A stretch of DNA of 64,000 nt. Origin: JANLVI01 sp031363915 (GTDB taxonomy: Bacteria > Vulcanimicrobiota > Vulcanimicrobiia > Vulcanimicrobiales > Vulcanimicrobiaceae). The position numbers and the translations under genes were made by a program. Position 1 is the stretch's first letter, and every line of letters starts with the position of its first letter. The stretch covers positions 116,880-180,879 of the forward strand of contig JANLVI010000031.1 of NCBI GenBank assembly GCA_031363915.1. Reading direction: 5' to 3'. Of the stretch, positions 39,483 to 48,408 are shown one piece after another. A model generated the notes under the pieces. It was not told where the DNA came from, ran no database searches, and saw only the letters and a list, made by a program, of their open reading frames with translations.

Positions 39483-40433
39483 GTGAAGATGCGCCCGGTA
39501 CTTTTGATCGCTCTCGGCTTTTGCGCGGCTATCGCCGCCTGCTCCGGTAACATCGGCGGCGGCGGGCAGACCTCGCTGCCGCCGCTTCCCGGTGCGTCGC
39601 AGAATGCAATCGCACAGGTGACGCAGCCGGCCGCTTCGTCATCGCCAAAAGCGGCGAGCGCCGCGGTTACGTACGCGTCCGGGGTTCAGCCGCTCCCCGC
39701 GATCGGCGGCATCGGCGGCACCGTTGCATTTCATGCACCGACGCCCGCACCATCGTCGTCGCCGATTACGATCTCGGTGACGACCTCACTCGTCGCGCCC
39801 GAAGGCGGACCGCTTTTCGACGAACTTCAGAACGGCAAGAAAAAAACGAAAGCCAAAGGCCCGTATCCGAAGCCGCTGCTCTTCGTTGCATTGCAGTCGA
39901 CCAAAGACGTCACGCTCGATCAGTATCCGCGCTTCGCATTCGACGTGCCCGCGGCTGAGGTCACGGCGCTCGGGAAAAATCCGCAGTTCGGACTCGCGCT
40001 CTTCGACCCAACTGAAAAAGTGCATTACTATCGTCTGGCCGCAGCGGAACTCGATCTTGCGACCGCGGCGCCCACAACGATGCCGACGAGCACGCTGCCG
40101 ACCGCAACACCGAAGCCCTCGCCGAAGCCGAGCGGCAGCGCGTTACCGGTCGCGACTGGTTCGCCGACGCCGGGGCCTGTGCACGTTGCATTTCAACCCA
40201 CGGCGTCCGATTTGAAACTCGTTGCAAATAAGATGTATGTCTTTGCGGTCTACGCCGCGACACCAATTCCCGCATCGCCGTCGCCGAGTGCGGCTGCGTC
40301 CGGTTCGCCCGCCGCAAAGGGCACGGCGATGCCGAGCCCCGGATCGATTGCGCCGGAAAGTGTGCCGAGCACGCCGAGTTCACCGCGCGCTCCGAACGCG
40401 CCGAGCGTCTCCACGAGCCCATCCGCCCGCTAG
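39483..40433 (+). CDS. Putative lipoprotein with Pro/Ser/Ala-rich linkers
   Basis: A 316-residue protein. The N-terminus is a lipoprotein signal peptide with lipobox AIAAC (Cys about 20). A middle region about 95-185 has ordered sequence (LFVALQSTKDVTLDQYPRFAF, GLALFDPTEKVHYYRLAA), separated by and ending in low-complexity P/S/A/T repeats. No family recognised. Start is GTG 39483 or ATG 39489. Probably a surface or periplasmic lipoprotein specific to this lineage. Confidence 0.65.
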   Translation: MKMRPVLLIALGFCAAIAACSGNIGGGGQTSLPPLPGASQNAIAQVTQPAASSSPKAASAAVTYASGVQPLPAIGGIGGTVAFHAPTPAPSSSPITISVTTSLVAPEGGPLFDELQNGKKKTKAKGPYPKPLLFVALQSTKDVTLDQYPRFAFDVPAAEVTALGKNPQFGLALFDPTEKVHYYRLAAAELDLATAAPTTMPTSTLPTATPKPSPKPSGSALPVATGSPTPGPVHVAFQPTASDLKLVANKMYVFAVYAATPIPASPSPSAAASGSPAAKGTAMPSPGSIAPESVPSTPSSPRAPNAPSVSTSPSAR

Positions 40434-40542
40434 CGCGCGCGGCTGGTGACCCAGGAGGCGTTTACCGCCGCCGTTCAGTGCTAGGGATACAAAGTAGCTG
40501 TTCGCCTCCCAAATTTGACCATGCGTTCCGCGTCCGGTCAAC

Positions 40543-40938
40543 TTGACTCAGTTTCGGCGTGTTCGTCATTCCAGCGTGCGTTCTTATCGCCCGGAAACTT
40601 CCGCATATTGGGCGAAATCCGAATTCAGCAAGAGACTGCTACTATGTGTAATCGTATGTTTAGGACTTCCGCTTGGAATCAAGCGCACGCGTGCGTTCGA
40701 AGCGCAGACGATGCCGGTCGCGCGCGCCTACGAACTGAGCGGTACGTGCAACGTCGCGATCGCGACGTTGCCGACGGGGACGTCGATCGTGCGCACGTCA
40801 CAGCCGCTGGATTTGGTCGCCATGTGTTTGCTGGAACCGGAAAGCGGCGACGTACTCGTCACCTGGGATTTCTTCGACGGCGCATCGGTCGGCTCGACTT
40901 TCCCGGTGCGACGAATTACCGCTGATTGGTCGGCGTGA
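40543..40938 (+). CDS. Hypothetical protein, possibly exported
   Basis: A 131-residue open frame from a TTG. Residues about 31-45 (RLLLCVIVCLGLPLG) are hydrophobic, followed by ordered-looking sequence (YELSGTCNVAIATLPTGTSIV, VAMCLLEPESGDVLVTWDFF). Three cysteines. No family recognised and no strong ribosome binding site; the start could be further in. It overlaps the end of the convergent gene at 40916 by 23 bases, so at least one of the two is questionable. Confidence 0.4.
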   Translation: MTQFRRVRHSSVRSYRPETSAYWAKSEFSKRLLLCVIVCLGLPLGIKRTRAFEAQTMPVARAYELSGTCNVAIATLPTGTSIVRTSQPLDLVAMCLLEPESGDVLVTWDFFDGASVGSTFPVRRITADWSA

Positions 40939-41284
40939 GTCTCGAGGTTTTGGTCGCGTCGTGCTGGCCGAAGATGCCGCGCAGTCGCTTGTTGATCGAC
41001 GATGCGATCAGGCTAGAGCCGAGCAGCGTGAAGTGCACGCGCGGCACGCCGGTTGCGGCGGCGGCATGGGGGCTAACAATTTCGCCGCGGCGGTTCGCGT
41101 AGGTTGCGCCGGCGGGGCGCTGGTTGCCGATCGCACGGTCGATCGTTGCGCGAAGATCCGAGCTGATGGCGGTGGAAACGCGTTCGGGTGCGCTCGGCAC
41201 GGTGCTCGCAACGGCAAGCGCCGGCAATGAAGCGGCTGCGGTCAAAATCCCGATGGAGATCACTCGCTCCCAGCGTATTCTCAT
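40916..41284 (-). CDS. Hypothetical exported protein
   Basis: A 122-residue protein with a clear signal peptide (MRIRWERVISIGILTAAASLPALAVAS). The mature part is short, basic and without recognised domain; it ends in a Lys/Arg/Thr-rich tail. It precedes the lytic transglycosylase on the same strand but transcribes first, 67 bases apart... the order on the minus strand places it downstream of that gene, so it could be in the same transcript. Confidence 0.5.
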   Translation of the reverse strand: MRIRWERVISIGILTAAASLPALAVASTVPSAPERVSTAISSDLRATIDRAIGNQRPAGATYANRRGEIVSPHAAAATGVPRVHFTLLGSSLIASSINKRLRGIFGQHDATKTSRLTPTNQR

Positions 41285-41351
41285 GAATTCTTCATTTATG
41301 GGGTACTCGACTGCGAGCCTTCGTTGTTCTATTAAATTTCGGGAACTGTTT

Positions 41352-42080
41352 CTAGGGCTGATCTCCAGCGGGCGATACCGGCGAGGCCGCGGGACTGAGA
41401 GCTTCGGGCGAGGCTTTCACCGGAGCCGGCGCCTCGACTCGCCAATAGGCCGCGTCGGGGGTAGGGGCTGCCGAGGCCAGTTTCTTTACCGGCTCGCTCG
41501 GCGGGAGGTTGAAGACCCGAGCGATCCGCGAATTGAGGTTTTCCCACACGCGGAGCACGCGCTTGACGTAGGTCTGGGTCTCGGCGATGTGCGGGATGCC
41601 GTTGGCGCGCGAGACGGCGTTGGGACCGGCGTTATAGGCGCCGATAGCAAAGCGTGCCGGATCTGCGGCCGCGTGGAAACGGTCGAGCAGAAAGCGTAGG
41701 TAGCTCGAGGTGCCCGCTAGGTTTTGATTGGGATTGCGGGGATCGACGCCGAGTTCGGCTGCCGTATGGGGCATCAGCTGGCCGAGGCCGCGTGCTCCGA
41801 CGCGCGAGAGCGCGTCTTTCTTCCAGTGCGACTCAACGGTCACGATCGCCATGATCATGCGCGGGTCGAGCTTCGTGCGCTTGGCGTTCGCGAGCACTTC
41901 GCGGGCGTAGGCGCGGCTCTCGCCGATCTGCAACTGCGGGTTGATCGTCCGCAAGACGCCGGCGTAGGCGGAGATCGGTTCGAAGCCGACGGTCTGGGTG
42001 GCACGTGCAGGACCCGCGGTCGTAAGGACGGCGGTACATACGACGATCGCCACCGCCGTGAGGAGCGGAAGTCGGGTCAT
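41352..42080 (-). CDS. Lytic transglycosylase, SLT domain
   Basis: A 242-residue exported enzyme cleaving peptidoglycan glycan strands. A signal peptide (about 1-27) precedes the Slt domain with the catalytic Glu83 in IVTVESHW, then SRVGARGLGQLMPHTAAELG, NLAGTSSYLRFLLDRF and AIGAYNAGPNAV. A Pro/Ala-rich tail follows residue 190. Family motifs are complete. Confidence 0.92.
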   Translation of the reverse strand: MTRLPLLTAVAIVVCTAVLTTAGPARATQTVGFEPISAYAGVLRTINPQLQIGESRAYAREVLANAKRTKLDPRMIMAIVTVESHWKKDALSRVGARGLGQLMPHTAAELGVDPRNPNQNLAGTSSYLRFLLDRFHAAADPARFAIGAYNAGPNAVSRANGIPHIAETQTYVKRVLRVWENLNSRIARVFNLPPSEPVKKLASAAPTPDAAYWRVEAPAPVKASPEALSPAASPVSPAGDQP

Positions 42081-42195
42081 GTCGATTGGGTTCGCCCCGC
42101 CGGTTCGGCCCGCCCCTTGGTGCGGGTCGACTTTTCATAACGCTCGGTTCGTCGAATGGCCAACGGCGCCGACGGCGGGGCACCCGCAGGACGGT

Positions 42196-42396
42196 TTACA
42201 ACGCGCGCAACCGGAATGGTTCGGCGACGGCGGCCGCGCGCTTCGCGTCGTCGACGCGAAGCGTGGCCTCGACAACGTCCGATGAATTCATCGAACAGGA
42301 GCACAGCTGGCTGCCGCGCGATTGCGGCTGGCAACCGTCCGCCGAATGAGCGCCAATCGTGTGACTACAAACAGGACAAGCGAGAATTTGGTCCAT
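42196..42396 (-). CDS. Small cysteine-rich, probably zinc-binding protein
   Basis: A 66-residue protein with CPVCSHTIGAHSADGC (residues 7-22) and a second pair CSC near residues 32-34, a C-x2-C-x-H...H...C pattern that fits a small zinc site. A good Shine-Dalgarno (GAGG) lies 7-8 bases before the ATG at 42396, which supports it as real. No function known; similar short Cys/His proteins are scattered in soil bacteria. Confidence 0.6.
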   Translation of the reverse strand: MDQILACPVCSHTIGAHSADGCQPQSRGSQLCSCSMNSSDVVEATLRVDDAKRAAAVAEPFRLRAL

Positions 42397-42499
42397 CGAT
42401 ACACCTCAGTACGTTCAGAAGCGTCAAGGTTCTGCCCACGGCGATAGCTCGCTAAACCGCTCTCAAAGCACGAGGCGGTTGCGTCGAGTCACAAGCGAA

Positions 42500-42883
42500 T
42501 CAGGCGCAGTGTTCGACCGGCGCAAGCGCAGCGTACTCGGCGTCGGTGAAGACATCGCTCCGCGTCAGGAACCGCACGCCTTCCGGGTTTTCGAGCGAAA
42601 ACATCCCGCCGCGCCCGGGCACGACATCGATGATAAGTTTCGTATGCTGCCAGTAGTCGAACTGCGCCGCACTCATGTAAAACGGCGCGCCCGCGATCTC
42701 GCCGAGCTGGACGTCGGCCGCGCCGAGATAGAAATCGCCGATCGGATAACACATTGGGCTGCTGCCGTCGCAACAACCGCCCGATTGATGGAACATGAGC
42801 GGCCCGTGCTTGGCACGGAGCCGCTCGATGAGCTCGATCGCGGCGCTCGTCGCCAAAACGCGCACCGCGCCGTCTGTCGACAT
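42500..42883 (-). CDS. DUF779 protein
   Basis: A 127-residue DUF779 member, with the signature FHQSGGCCDGSSPMCYP and DVVPGRGGMFSLENPEG. The family is of unknown biochemical role and is nearly always found next to an ExaC/AldB-type aldehyde dehydrogenase, as here (4 bases downstream of its stop). The cysteine cluster suggests metal or redox chemistry, which is inference. ATG 42883 is preferred over a TTG at 42925 that lies inside the dehydrogenase gene. Confidence 0.88.
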   Translation of the reverse strand: MSTDGAVRVLATSAAIELIERLRAKHGPLMFHQSGGCCDGSSPMCYPIGDFYLGAADVQLGEIAGAPFYMSAAQFDYWQHTKLIIDVVPGRGGMFSLENPEGVRFLTRSDVFTDAEYAALAPVEHCA

Positions 42884-42887
42884 GGCT

Positions 42888-44429
42888 TTAGAAAAAGCCG
42901 AGTTTCGAACTGCTGTAGCTGACAAGCATGTTCTTCGTTTGTTGGTAATGGTCGAGCATCATTTTGTGGTTCTCTCGGCCGATGCCCGACTGTTTGTAGC
43001 CGCCGAACGCGGCGTGCGCGGGATAGGCGTGGTAGTTGTTGACCCACACGCGGCCGGCCTGAATGCCGCGGCCCATCCGGTAGCACGTGTTGGCATCGCG
43101 CGACCAGACGCCGGCGCCGAGGCCGTAGAGCGTATCGTTGGCGATGTTCAGCGCGTCTTCTTCGTCCTTGAATGTCGTCACCGAGACGACGGGCCCGAAA
43201 ATTTCTTCCTGGAACACGCGCATGGCGTTGTTCCCCTTGAAGACCGTCGGGTGCACGTAGTATCCGCCTTTGAACGCGCCGTCGAGCACGTTGCGCGAAC
43301 CGCCGATCAGCACTTCGGCGCCTTCCTTGCGGCCGATATCGAAGTACGAGAGAATCTTTTCGAGCTGTTCGCTCGAGGCTTGCGCGCCGATCATCGTCGC
43401 GGGGTCAAGCGGGTTGCCTTGTTTCACGGCTTTGACACGCGCGAGCGCCTTTTCCATGAATCGGTCGTAGATCGACTCTTCGATGAGCGCGCGCGACGGG
43501 CACGTGCACACCTCGCCTTGATTGAGGGCGAACATCACGAAGCCTTCAACGGCTTTGTCGAAGAAATCGTCGTCGTGCGCGGCTACGTCGGCGAAGAAGA
43601 CGTTCGGCGATTTGCCGCCGAGTTCGAGCGTTACCGGAATGAGGTTCTGCGAGGCGTACTGCATGATCAGCCGGCCCGTCGTCGTCTCGCCGGTGAACGC
43701 GATCTTCGCGATGCGTCGGCTCGACGCGAGCGGCTTGCCGGCTTCGAGGCCAAAGCCTTCGACGACGTTCACGACACCGGGCGGCAAGAGATCGGCGATC
43801 ATTTCCATGAGCACCAAGATCGAGGCCGGCGTCTGCTCGGCTGGTTTGATCACGACGCAGTTGCCCGCCGCGAGCGCCGGTGCAAGCTTCCACACCGCCA
43901 TCAGAATCGGGAAGTTCCACGGGATGATCTGGCCGACGACGCCGAGCGGTTCTTGGAAGTGATAGGCGACCATGTCGCCATCGATCTCGGATATGCCGCC
44001 TTCTTGGGCGCGGATGGCGCCCGCGAAGTAGCGGAAATGATCGATCGCGAGCGGCAGATCGGCCGCCGTCGTTTCGCGAATCGGCTTTCCGTTATCGATC
44101 GTCTCGGCTAGCGCCAGCACGTGCAGGTTTGCTTCCATGCGATCGGCGATTTTGTTGAGGATGACCGCGCGCTCGGCGGCAGGCGTGCGGCCCCACGCGA
44201 CGCGCGCCTTGTGCGCGGCATCGAGCGCGAGTTCGACATCTTCTGAGGTCGAGCGCGCGATTTCGGTGAACGGCTGGCCGACGACCGGGCTTTCGTTAAG
44301 AAAGTACTGGCCGCGAACTGGCGGCACAAATCGGCCGCCGATAAAGTTGTCGTACCGACGCTTGAACGGATTCGTGATGCCGAGCGTCGTGAGATCGAAC
44401 AAGGTCTGGTGCTCGAGAACGGAAGTCAT
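42888..44429 (-). CDS. NAD-dependent aldehyde dehydrogenase (ExaC/AldB type)
   Basis: A 513-residue aldehyde dehydrogenase oxidising acetaldehyde-like substrates. PWNFPILMAVWKLAPALAAGN and FTGETTTGRLI form the cofactor site, VTLELGGKSPNVFF holds the general-base Glu, and the catalytic Cys is about residue 308 in NQGEVCTCPSR. AGAAGG six bases before ATG 44429 decides the start. It is followed closely by its usual companion DUF779. Similar enzymes serve ethanol or chloroacetaldehyde oxidation. Confidence 0.92.
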   Translation of the reverse strand: MTSVLEHQTLFDLTTLGITNPFKRRYDNFIGGRFVPPVRGQYFLNESPVVGQPFTEIARSTSEDVELALDAAHKARVAWGRTPAAERAVILNKIADRMEANLHVLALAETIDNGKPIRETTAADLPLAIDHFRYFAGAIRAQEGGISEIDGDMVAYHFQEPLGVVGQIIPWNFPILMAVWKLAPALAAGNCVVIKPAEQTPASILVLMEMIADLLPPGVVNVVEGFGLEAGKPLASSRRIAKIAFTGETTTGRLIMQYASQNLIPVTLELGGKSPNVFFADVAAHDDDFFDKAVEGFVMFALNQGEVCTCPSRALIEESIYDRFMEKALARVKAVKQGNPLDPATMIGAQASSEQLEKILSYFDIGRKEGAEVLIGGSRNVLDGAFKGGYYVHPTVFKGNNAMRVFQEEIFGPVVSVTTFKDEEDALNIANDTLYGLGAGVWSRDANTCYRMGRGIQAGRVWVNNYHAYPAHAAFGGYKQSGIGRENHKMMLDHYQQTKNMLVSYSSSKLGFF

Positions 44430-44591
44430 TTGCTGCCTTCTTTCTAAAGAAATTTCCACCAGCGCTCGCCCGGCTTGCGGGCTGGGCCACGTATGTTCTC
44501 GGACGCACGGACGATCCATTTCGTTCACCCGCCCCTTTGCCTCAGAGGGAGCGCAGCGAGTACTTACTTCGCCGGGGCGGGTTCAGCGGCG

Positions 44592-44616
44592 AAAAAAAAA
44601 TCAAGCGATTTCCTCA
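44592..44616 (-). terminator. Possible weak terminator after cupin gene
   Basis: On the minus strand a short stem AAATC-GCTT-GATTT is followed by a T-run (44592-44600 are nine A on the plus strand), 28 bases beyond the cupin stop. The stem is only 5 bp plus wobble pairs. Confidence 0.35.
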
Positions 44617-44643
44617 TCTAAATCGGGCCGAACTCAAGCACCC

Positions 44644-45093
44644 CTAGCGATGAATATCATCTTTCCAGAGCACCGACTCGGGATGCTCGACGACGGGGAT
44701 ATCGAGGTTGACCACGATCGGCTCTTGCCCGCTGCGCACGAGTACGCATTCGAGCGGCTCGCCGACGCTCGCGTTGATCTCTTGATGCGGCACGAACGGC
44801 GGAACGAAGATAAAGTCACCCGGGCCTGCTTCGGCGATGAATTCGAGTTGCTCGCCCCAGCGCATCCGCGCGCGGCCTTTCACGACGTAGATCACGCTCT
44901 CGAGATCGCCGTGATGGTGCGCGCCCGTCTTGGCATCGGGTTCGATCGTGACCGTACCGGCCCACAGTTTTTCCGCACCGACGCGAGCGGCGGTGATCGC
45001 AGCCGCTCGTGACATGCCGGTGGTCTGGGGCGTGTTCGGGTCGACATCGCACGCGGCGATGACGCGGACACCATCGAGCTTCCAGCGTTCCAT
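44644..45093 (-). CDS. Cupin domain-containing protein
   Basis: A 149-residue cupin with both motifs: GAHHHGDLESVIYVVKG (metal ligands His, His, Glu) and GDFIFVPPFVPHQEIN (third His). A metal-dependent role is likely, the substrate unknown. It starts 3 bases after the stop of an outer-membrane protein gene, so the pair is one transcript. Not closely similar to the cupin at 3989. Confidence 0.82.
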   Translation of the reverse strand: MERWKLDGVRVIAACDVDPNTPQTTGMSRAAAITAARVGAEKLWAGTVTIEPDAKTGAHHHGDLESVIYVVKGRARMRWGEQLEFIAEAGPGDFIFVPPFVPHQEINASVGEPLECVLVRSGQEPIVVNLDIPVVEHPESVLWKDDIHR

Positions 45094-45096
45094 CGG

Positions 45097-45744
45097 CTAA
45101 AGCTTTGCGGCGAGCGTGACCGTGAGCACCGGATAGATCTTGAAATAGTTCAAGTTCGATTGAGCCTTCTGCTGGGCGGCCTGCAAGTCGGTGGTGAACT
45201 GCGGGCTCGGGGCGGGGTTGGAACTTGTGAGCGTGACGTTTGGACTGCCTTGGAAGACGGCGCCCGCATCGAAGCTGACGCCGACGCGGTGTTTGGCAGT
45301 GCCGTCGTAGCCCAAGCCGAGATACGGCGCAACGCCATTGAACTTGACGGTCCCGTTGATCGTTCCAACGAGTACCGAGGGATAGGTGTTGCCGTTGATC
45401 GTGTAGGTCGCGCCGGAAGGTTGGCCGGTGATGTCGACGCGATTGCTATTGAAGAGCAGCCCACCCGTGAATCGAATCGACGTCAGCGGCACGTGCACGT
45501 CGGCGACCGCTGCGACGTTGCTCAATTTTGCTTTGCCGGTGTAGTTGAGGCCCTGCGCGTTGCCGTCGGCGTTAAACGTGTAGGCGCCCGTCATGACGCG
45601 CGCATCGACGAAGGGCGCGATCCCTTGCGAGACTTCGACGCCGAGCCCGAGTGAAGATGCGCGTACACCGACTTCGGTCGCGGACGCGGTTAGCGGGATC
45701 AGAGCGATCGCTGCGACCGAAGCAAAAATGAAACGAAAACGCAT
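45097..45744 (-). CDS. Outer-membrane beta-barrel protein
   Basis: A 215-residue protein with a signal peptide (MRFRFIFASVAAIALIPLTASA) followed by alternating strands such as EVGVRASSLGLGVEVSQG, VDARVMTGAYTF and YLGLGYDG, ending in hydrophobic VLTVTLAAKL as small barrels do. OmpW-like or related size; ligand unknown. ATG 45744 has GAGAGG six bases upstream and begins the signal peptide, so it is chosen over 45858. Confidence 0.7.
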   Translation of the reverse strand: MRFRFIFASVAAIALIPLTASATEVGVRASSLGLGVEVSQGIAPFVDARVMTGAYTFNADGNAQGLNYTGKAKLSNVAAVADVHVPLTSIRFTGGLLFNSNRVDITGQPSGATYTINGNTYPSVLVGTINGTVKFNGVAPYLGLGYDGTAKHRVGVSFDAGAVFQGSPNVTLTSSNPAPSPQFTTDLQAAQQKAQSNLNYFKIYPVLTVTLAAKL

Positions 45745-45848
45745 GAAAACCTCTCGGCAACACAGGTGGCCCGATTCGTCTCTTTTGACGCACGGTGCGC
45801 GGTCCATTTTTCTCGACGCGTGGAAAAGATGATGCGTTCTAGCATGCT

Positions 45849-46808
45849 GTGAATGCACTATCGATGCGACGTTCGATTTTTCTCAGTACGCTCGGAGCCG
45901 GTTTGTTTGCGAACGCGCAGCCCGGCAACGCAGCCGAGCGCGTTTCGGTCTTGCACGCTGGTTCCCTCAACACGGTCTTCGCGCAGCGTCTTGCGCCCGA
46001 ATTCGAACGGCTAACCGGATTGCACGCTGAAGGCGAAGGCCGGGGTAGCGTGGCCAATGCGAAGCTGATCGCGGCAGGCTTGAAGACGCCCGACGTTTTT
46101 CTCTCGGCGGACACCAGCGTGACGCGCGATTTGCTTAAAAACGGGAACGGCGCGATTTCGTGGTACGCGAGTTTTGCGACGACGCGTATCGTCATCGCGT
46201 ACTCGTTGAAGTCGCCGTTCGGAACGCAATACGCCGAGGCCGCGCGCGGTATGCGTCACTGGTACGACGTGTTGCGTTTGCCTGGCATGCGGATAGGCCG
46301 GACCGACCCCGCCATCGATCCGAAAGGGTATCGCACGCTCATCGTGGCCGAACTCGCAGAGCGTTTGTACACGATCCCCAACTTCCGTTCGGCGGTCTTT
46401 GGTGCCGAGCGCAACCCCGAACAGACGCTGACGGATGAAGCAATTCTCGTCCGGCTCGAACAAGGCGATATCGATGTCGCTTTCGTGTATGGCGTAGAGG
46501 CGACGGTTCGATCGCTTCCGACGATCGGACTCGATCCGCGAATCAATCTTGGGGATCCGCGCTATGCCGCACGCTATGCGACGGCGTCGGTAACGATCGA
46601 CGGCGTCGTGCGGAAGGGCGAACCGATCGAATACGCGTTCACGATCCCAACGCGCGCCTCAAATCCCAGCGGCGGTGCCGCCTTTCTGCGGTATCTCATT
46701 TCCACCGACGGCCGCCGCTCGCTCGACTCTGCGGGTCTGCAGACGCAGACACCGCAGTTTTTCGGCGATCTCGCTAGCGTCCCCGAGGGTTTGCGCTCCA
46801 TGCGTTAA
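45849..46808 (+). CDS. WtpA/ModA-like oxyanion-binding periplasmic protein
   Basis: A 319-residue substrate-binding protein. A signal sequence (RRSIFLSTLGAGLFANAQPGNA) precedes the fold, which starts VSVLHAGSLNTVFAQRLAPEF, the AGSL stretch being typical of molybdate/tungstate-binding proteins; DVFLSADTSVT, IGRTDPAIDPKGYR and VAFVYGVEA follow. It would bind tungstate or molybdate. No permease or ATPase genes adjoin it, so it is an orphan here. Start is GTG 45849 or ATG 45864. Confidence 0.82.
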   Translation: MNALSMRRSIFLSTLGAGLFANAQPGNAAERVSVLHAGSLNTVFAQRLAPEFERLTGLHAEGEGRGSVANAKLIAAGLKTPDVFLSADTSVTRDLLKNGNGAISWYASFATTRIVIAYSLKSPFGTQYAEAARGMRHWYDVLRLPGMRIGRTDPAIDPKGYRTLIVAELAERLYTIPNFRSAVFGAERNPEQTLTDEAILVRLEQGDIDVAFVYGVEATVRSLPTIGLDPRINLGDPRYAARYATASVTIDGVVRKGEPIEYAFTIPTRASNPSGGAAFLRYLISTDGRRSLDSAGLQTQTPQFFGDLASVPEGLRSMR

Positions 46809-47524
46809 GCGGCGGTAATCGTTCCGTCCGTCAGTACTGGTACGATTTCGGTACGATCTTGCACGCAGCACCATGTGACGTCATCGGAAAAACCTGCGGC
46901 GATGAGGTGTTGGGCGTGCGTTCCGCGCGCGATCGCCGCGTGAAGCGCCCGTGCGTGTCGCGCGTAGGCCGAGAGTGCGGCAAACGCGCCGTCGCCCAGC
47001 GCGATGCCCGGTTCGTGGTCGCGCATCGCAGAGACGATCGAACCGGCGCCGATGAAGTCCTCGAAGCTCCAATCGCCGTGCGAGCCCGCACATACGAGCG
47101 TTGCATCGCCGCCGCCGGCGAGTAGCGCGCGCGCGACGGCGGTGCGATTGCGTAGCGTCGCGATCAGCACGCTCGAACCGATCTCCGCTGCGCGCCGCAG
47201 CGCCCGCGTGCCGTTTGTCGTGGTGAAGACGATCGTCATGCCGTTCACGCGTTCGCGCGAGTAGGCGCGCGGTGAATTGTCCAGATCGAATCCCGGGATC
47301 TGGCGACTCTCGCGCTCCCCGCCTAAGATGTAATTGGCTCGGCCGTGGCGTTCGGCGAATGCGAGCGCTTCTTCCGGTTCTTCGACGGGCACGACGGCGC
47401 TCGCACCCGCTGCGAGCGCCGCGACGATCGTCGTCGTTGCGCGCAGCACGTCGAGGACGGCTAAAGCTCGACCGGCATCGATCGGACGCAGCGACGCGGG
47501 TGTCACCGCGACATCGACGATCAC
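46805..47524 (-). CDS. comB: ComB-family phosphatase (2-phosphosulfolactate phosphatase-like)
   Basis: A 239-residue protein of the ComB family, which in methanogens dephosphorylates 2-phosphosulfolactate in coenzyme M synthesis. Family motifs: LDVLRATTTIVAALAAGA, ILGGERESRQIPGFDLDNSP, VFTTTNGTRAL and CAGSHGDWSFEDFIGAG. Coenzyme M is not expected here, so another phosphorylated acid is the likely substrate. It overlaps cbbX by 4 bases and is the fourth gene of the RuBisCO operon, where other bacteria often have a CbbY/CbbZ sugar phosphatase. A repair role on RuBisCO side-products is inference. Confidence 0.85.
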   Translation of the reverse strand: MIVDVAVTPASLRPIDAGRALAVLDVLRATTTIVAALAAGASAVVPVEEPEEALAFAERHGRANYILGGERESRQIPGFDLDNSPRAYSRERVNGMTIVFTTTNGTRALRRAAEIGSSVLIATLRNRTAVARALLAGGGDATLVCAGSHGDWSFEDFIGAGSIVSAMRDHEPGIALGDGAFAALSAYARHARALHAAIARGTHAQHLIAAGFSDDVTWCCVQDRTEIVPVLTDGTITAA

Positions 47525-48408
47525 GAAGCGGTTTCGTCGAACACGCGACTCTTGCGGATGTCTTCGGCTTCGATCGTCATCAGCGCGTCTTTGGAGAGAA
47601 TCCCGCCGAGCGCGAACAGGCGATTTGCCTGTCGCAAGCGCGCGCGACCGATCGCGTTGCGAACGCTGCGGGCATTCGCGAAGAACGGCTGCGTCATACG
47701 ACGCTCGAGATACGCAGCAAAAACTGCGCGCGCACCCCCGCCAAAATGATAGTTCAAGCGCTCGAGCATCGAGTCGGCGATCTGCAGTAGTTCGTCTGCG
47801 GGATAGTCTGGGAAGTCGACGTGACTGCCGACGCGCGACTTCAAGCCGGGATTGCTCGAGAAGAACTGCTCCATACGATCTTTATATCCGGCGAAGATGA
47901 CGACCAAGTCGTCGCGGTCGTTCTCCATTGCCTGCAATAAGATTTCGATCGCCTCGCCACCGTAGTCGCGCTCGTTCTCGGCTTTGTAGAGATAGTACGC
48001 CTCATCGATGAAGAGCACGCCGCCTTTCGCGCGTTTAAGGACTTCGCGCGTTTTCGGCGCCGTGTGGCCGATGTATTGGCCGACCAGATCGTCGCGCGTA
48101 ACGGCGATCAGATGCCCCTTGCGTACGTAGCCGAGGCGATGCAGTATTTCTGCCATGCGCATCGCAACGGTGGTTTTTCCGGTGCCCGGGCCGCCGGTGA
48201 ATGACATGTGAAGCGGCGGCGGTTCGGTCGCAAGGCCGATTTGCGCGCGCAGCCGGTCGACGAGGAGGAGTGCGGCGATCTCGCGGATGCGCGTCTTCAC
48301 CGGTGCAAGGCCGATGAGGTCTGCGTCGAGTTGGCTGAAGATTTCGCCGATGTGCGAATCGGCGAAAGCCGCGTCGATATCGAGCGCGGCTGTCTGTTCG
48401 GGGATCAT
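47521..48408 (-). CDS. cbbX: RuBisCO activase CbbX
   Basis: A 295-residue AAA+ ATPase that remodels inhibited red-type RuBisCO by pulling on the large-subunit C-terminus. Walker A is GGPGTGKTT (72-80), the pore loop is GQYIGHTAPKT (110-120, with Tyr112) and Walker B is VLFIDEAYY (131-139). The arginine-containing sensor region GLKSRVGSHVDFPDY follows. It overlaps rbcS (stop) and comB (start) by 4 bases. Its presence confirms the RuBisCO is red type. Confidence 0.97.
   Translation of the reverse strand: MIPEQTAALDIDAAFADSHIGEIFSQLDADLIGLAPVKTRIREIAALLLVDRLRAQIGLATEPPPLHMSFTGGPGTGKTTVAMRMAEILHRLGYVRKGHLIAVTRDDLVGQYIGHTAPKTREVLKRAKGGVLFIDEAYYLYKAENERDYGGEAIEILLQAMENDRDDLVVIFAGYKDRMEQFFSSNPGLKSRVGSHVDFPDYPADELLQIADSMLERLNYHFGGGARAVFAAYLERRMTQPFFANARSVRNAIGRARLRQANRLFALGGILSKDALMTIEAEDIRKSRVFDETAS

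Noticed and set aside
40050..40430. Pro/Ser/Ala/Thr repeats considered as a CRISPR or tandem DNA repeat
   Set aside because: Repeats are in the protein composition only; the DNA has no regular unit or spacer pattern.
42795..44111. 438-codon plus-strand open frame opposite the aldehyde dehydrogenase
   Set aside because: Arg/His/Asp-rich shadow of a full-length, well-conserved gene.
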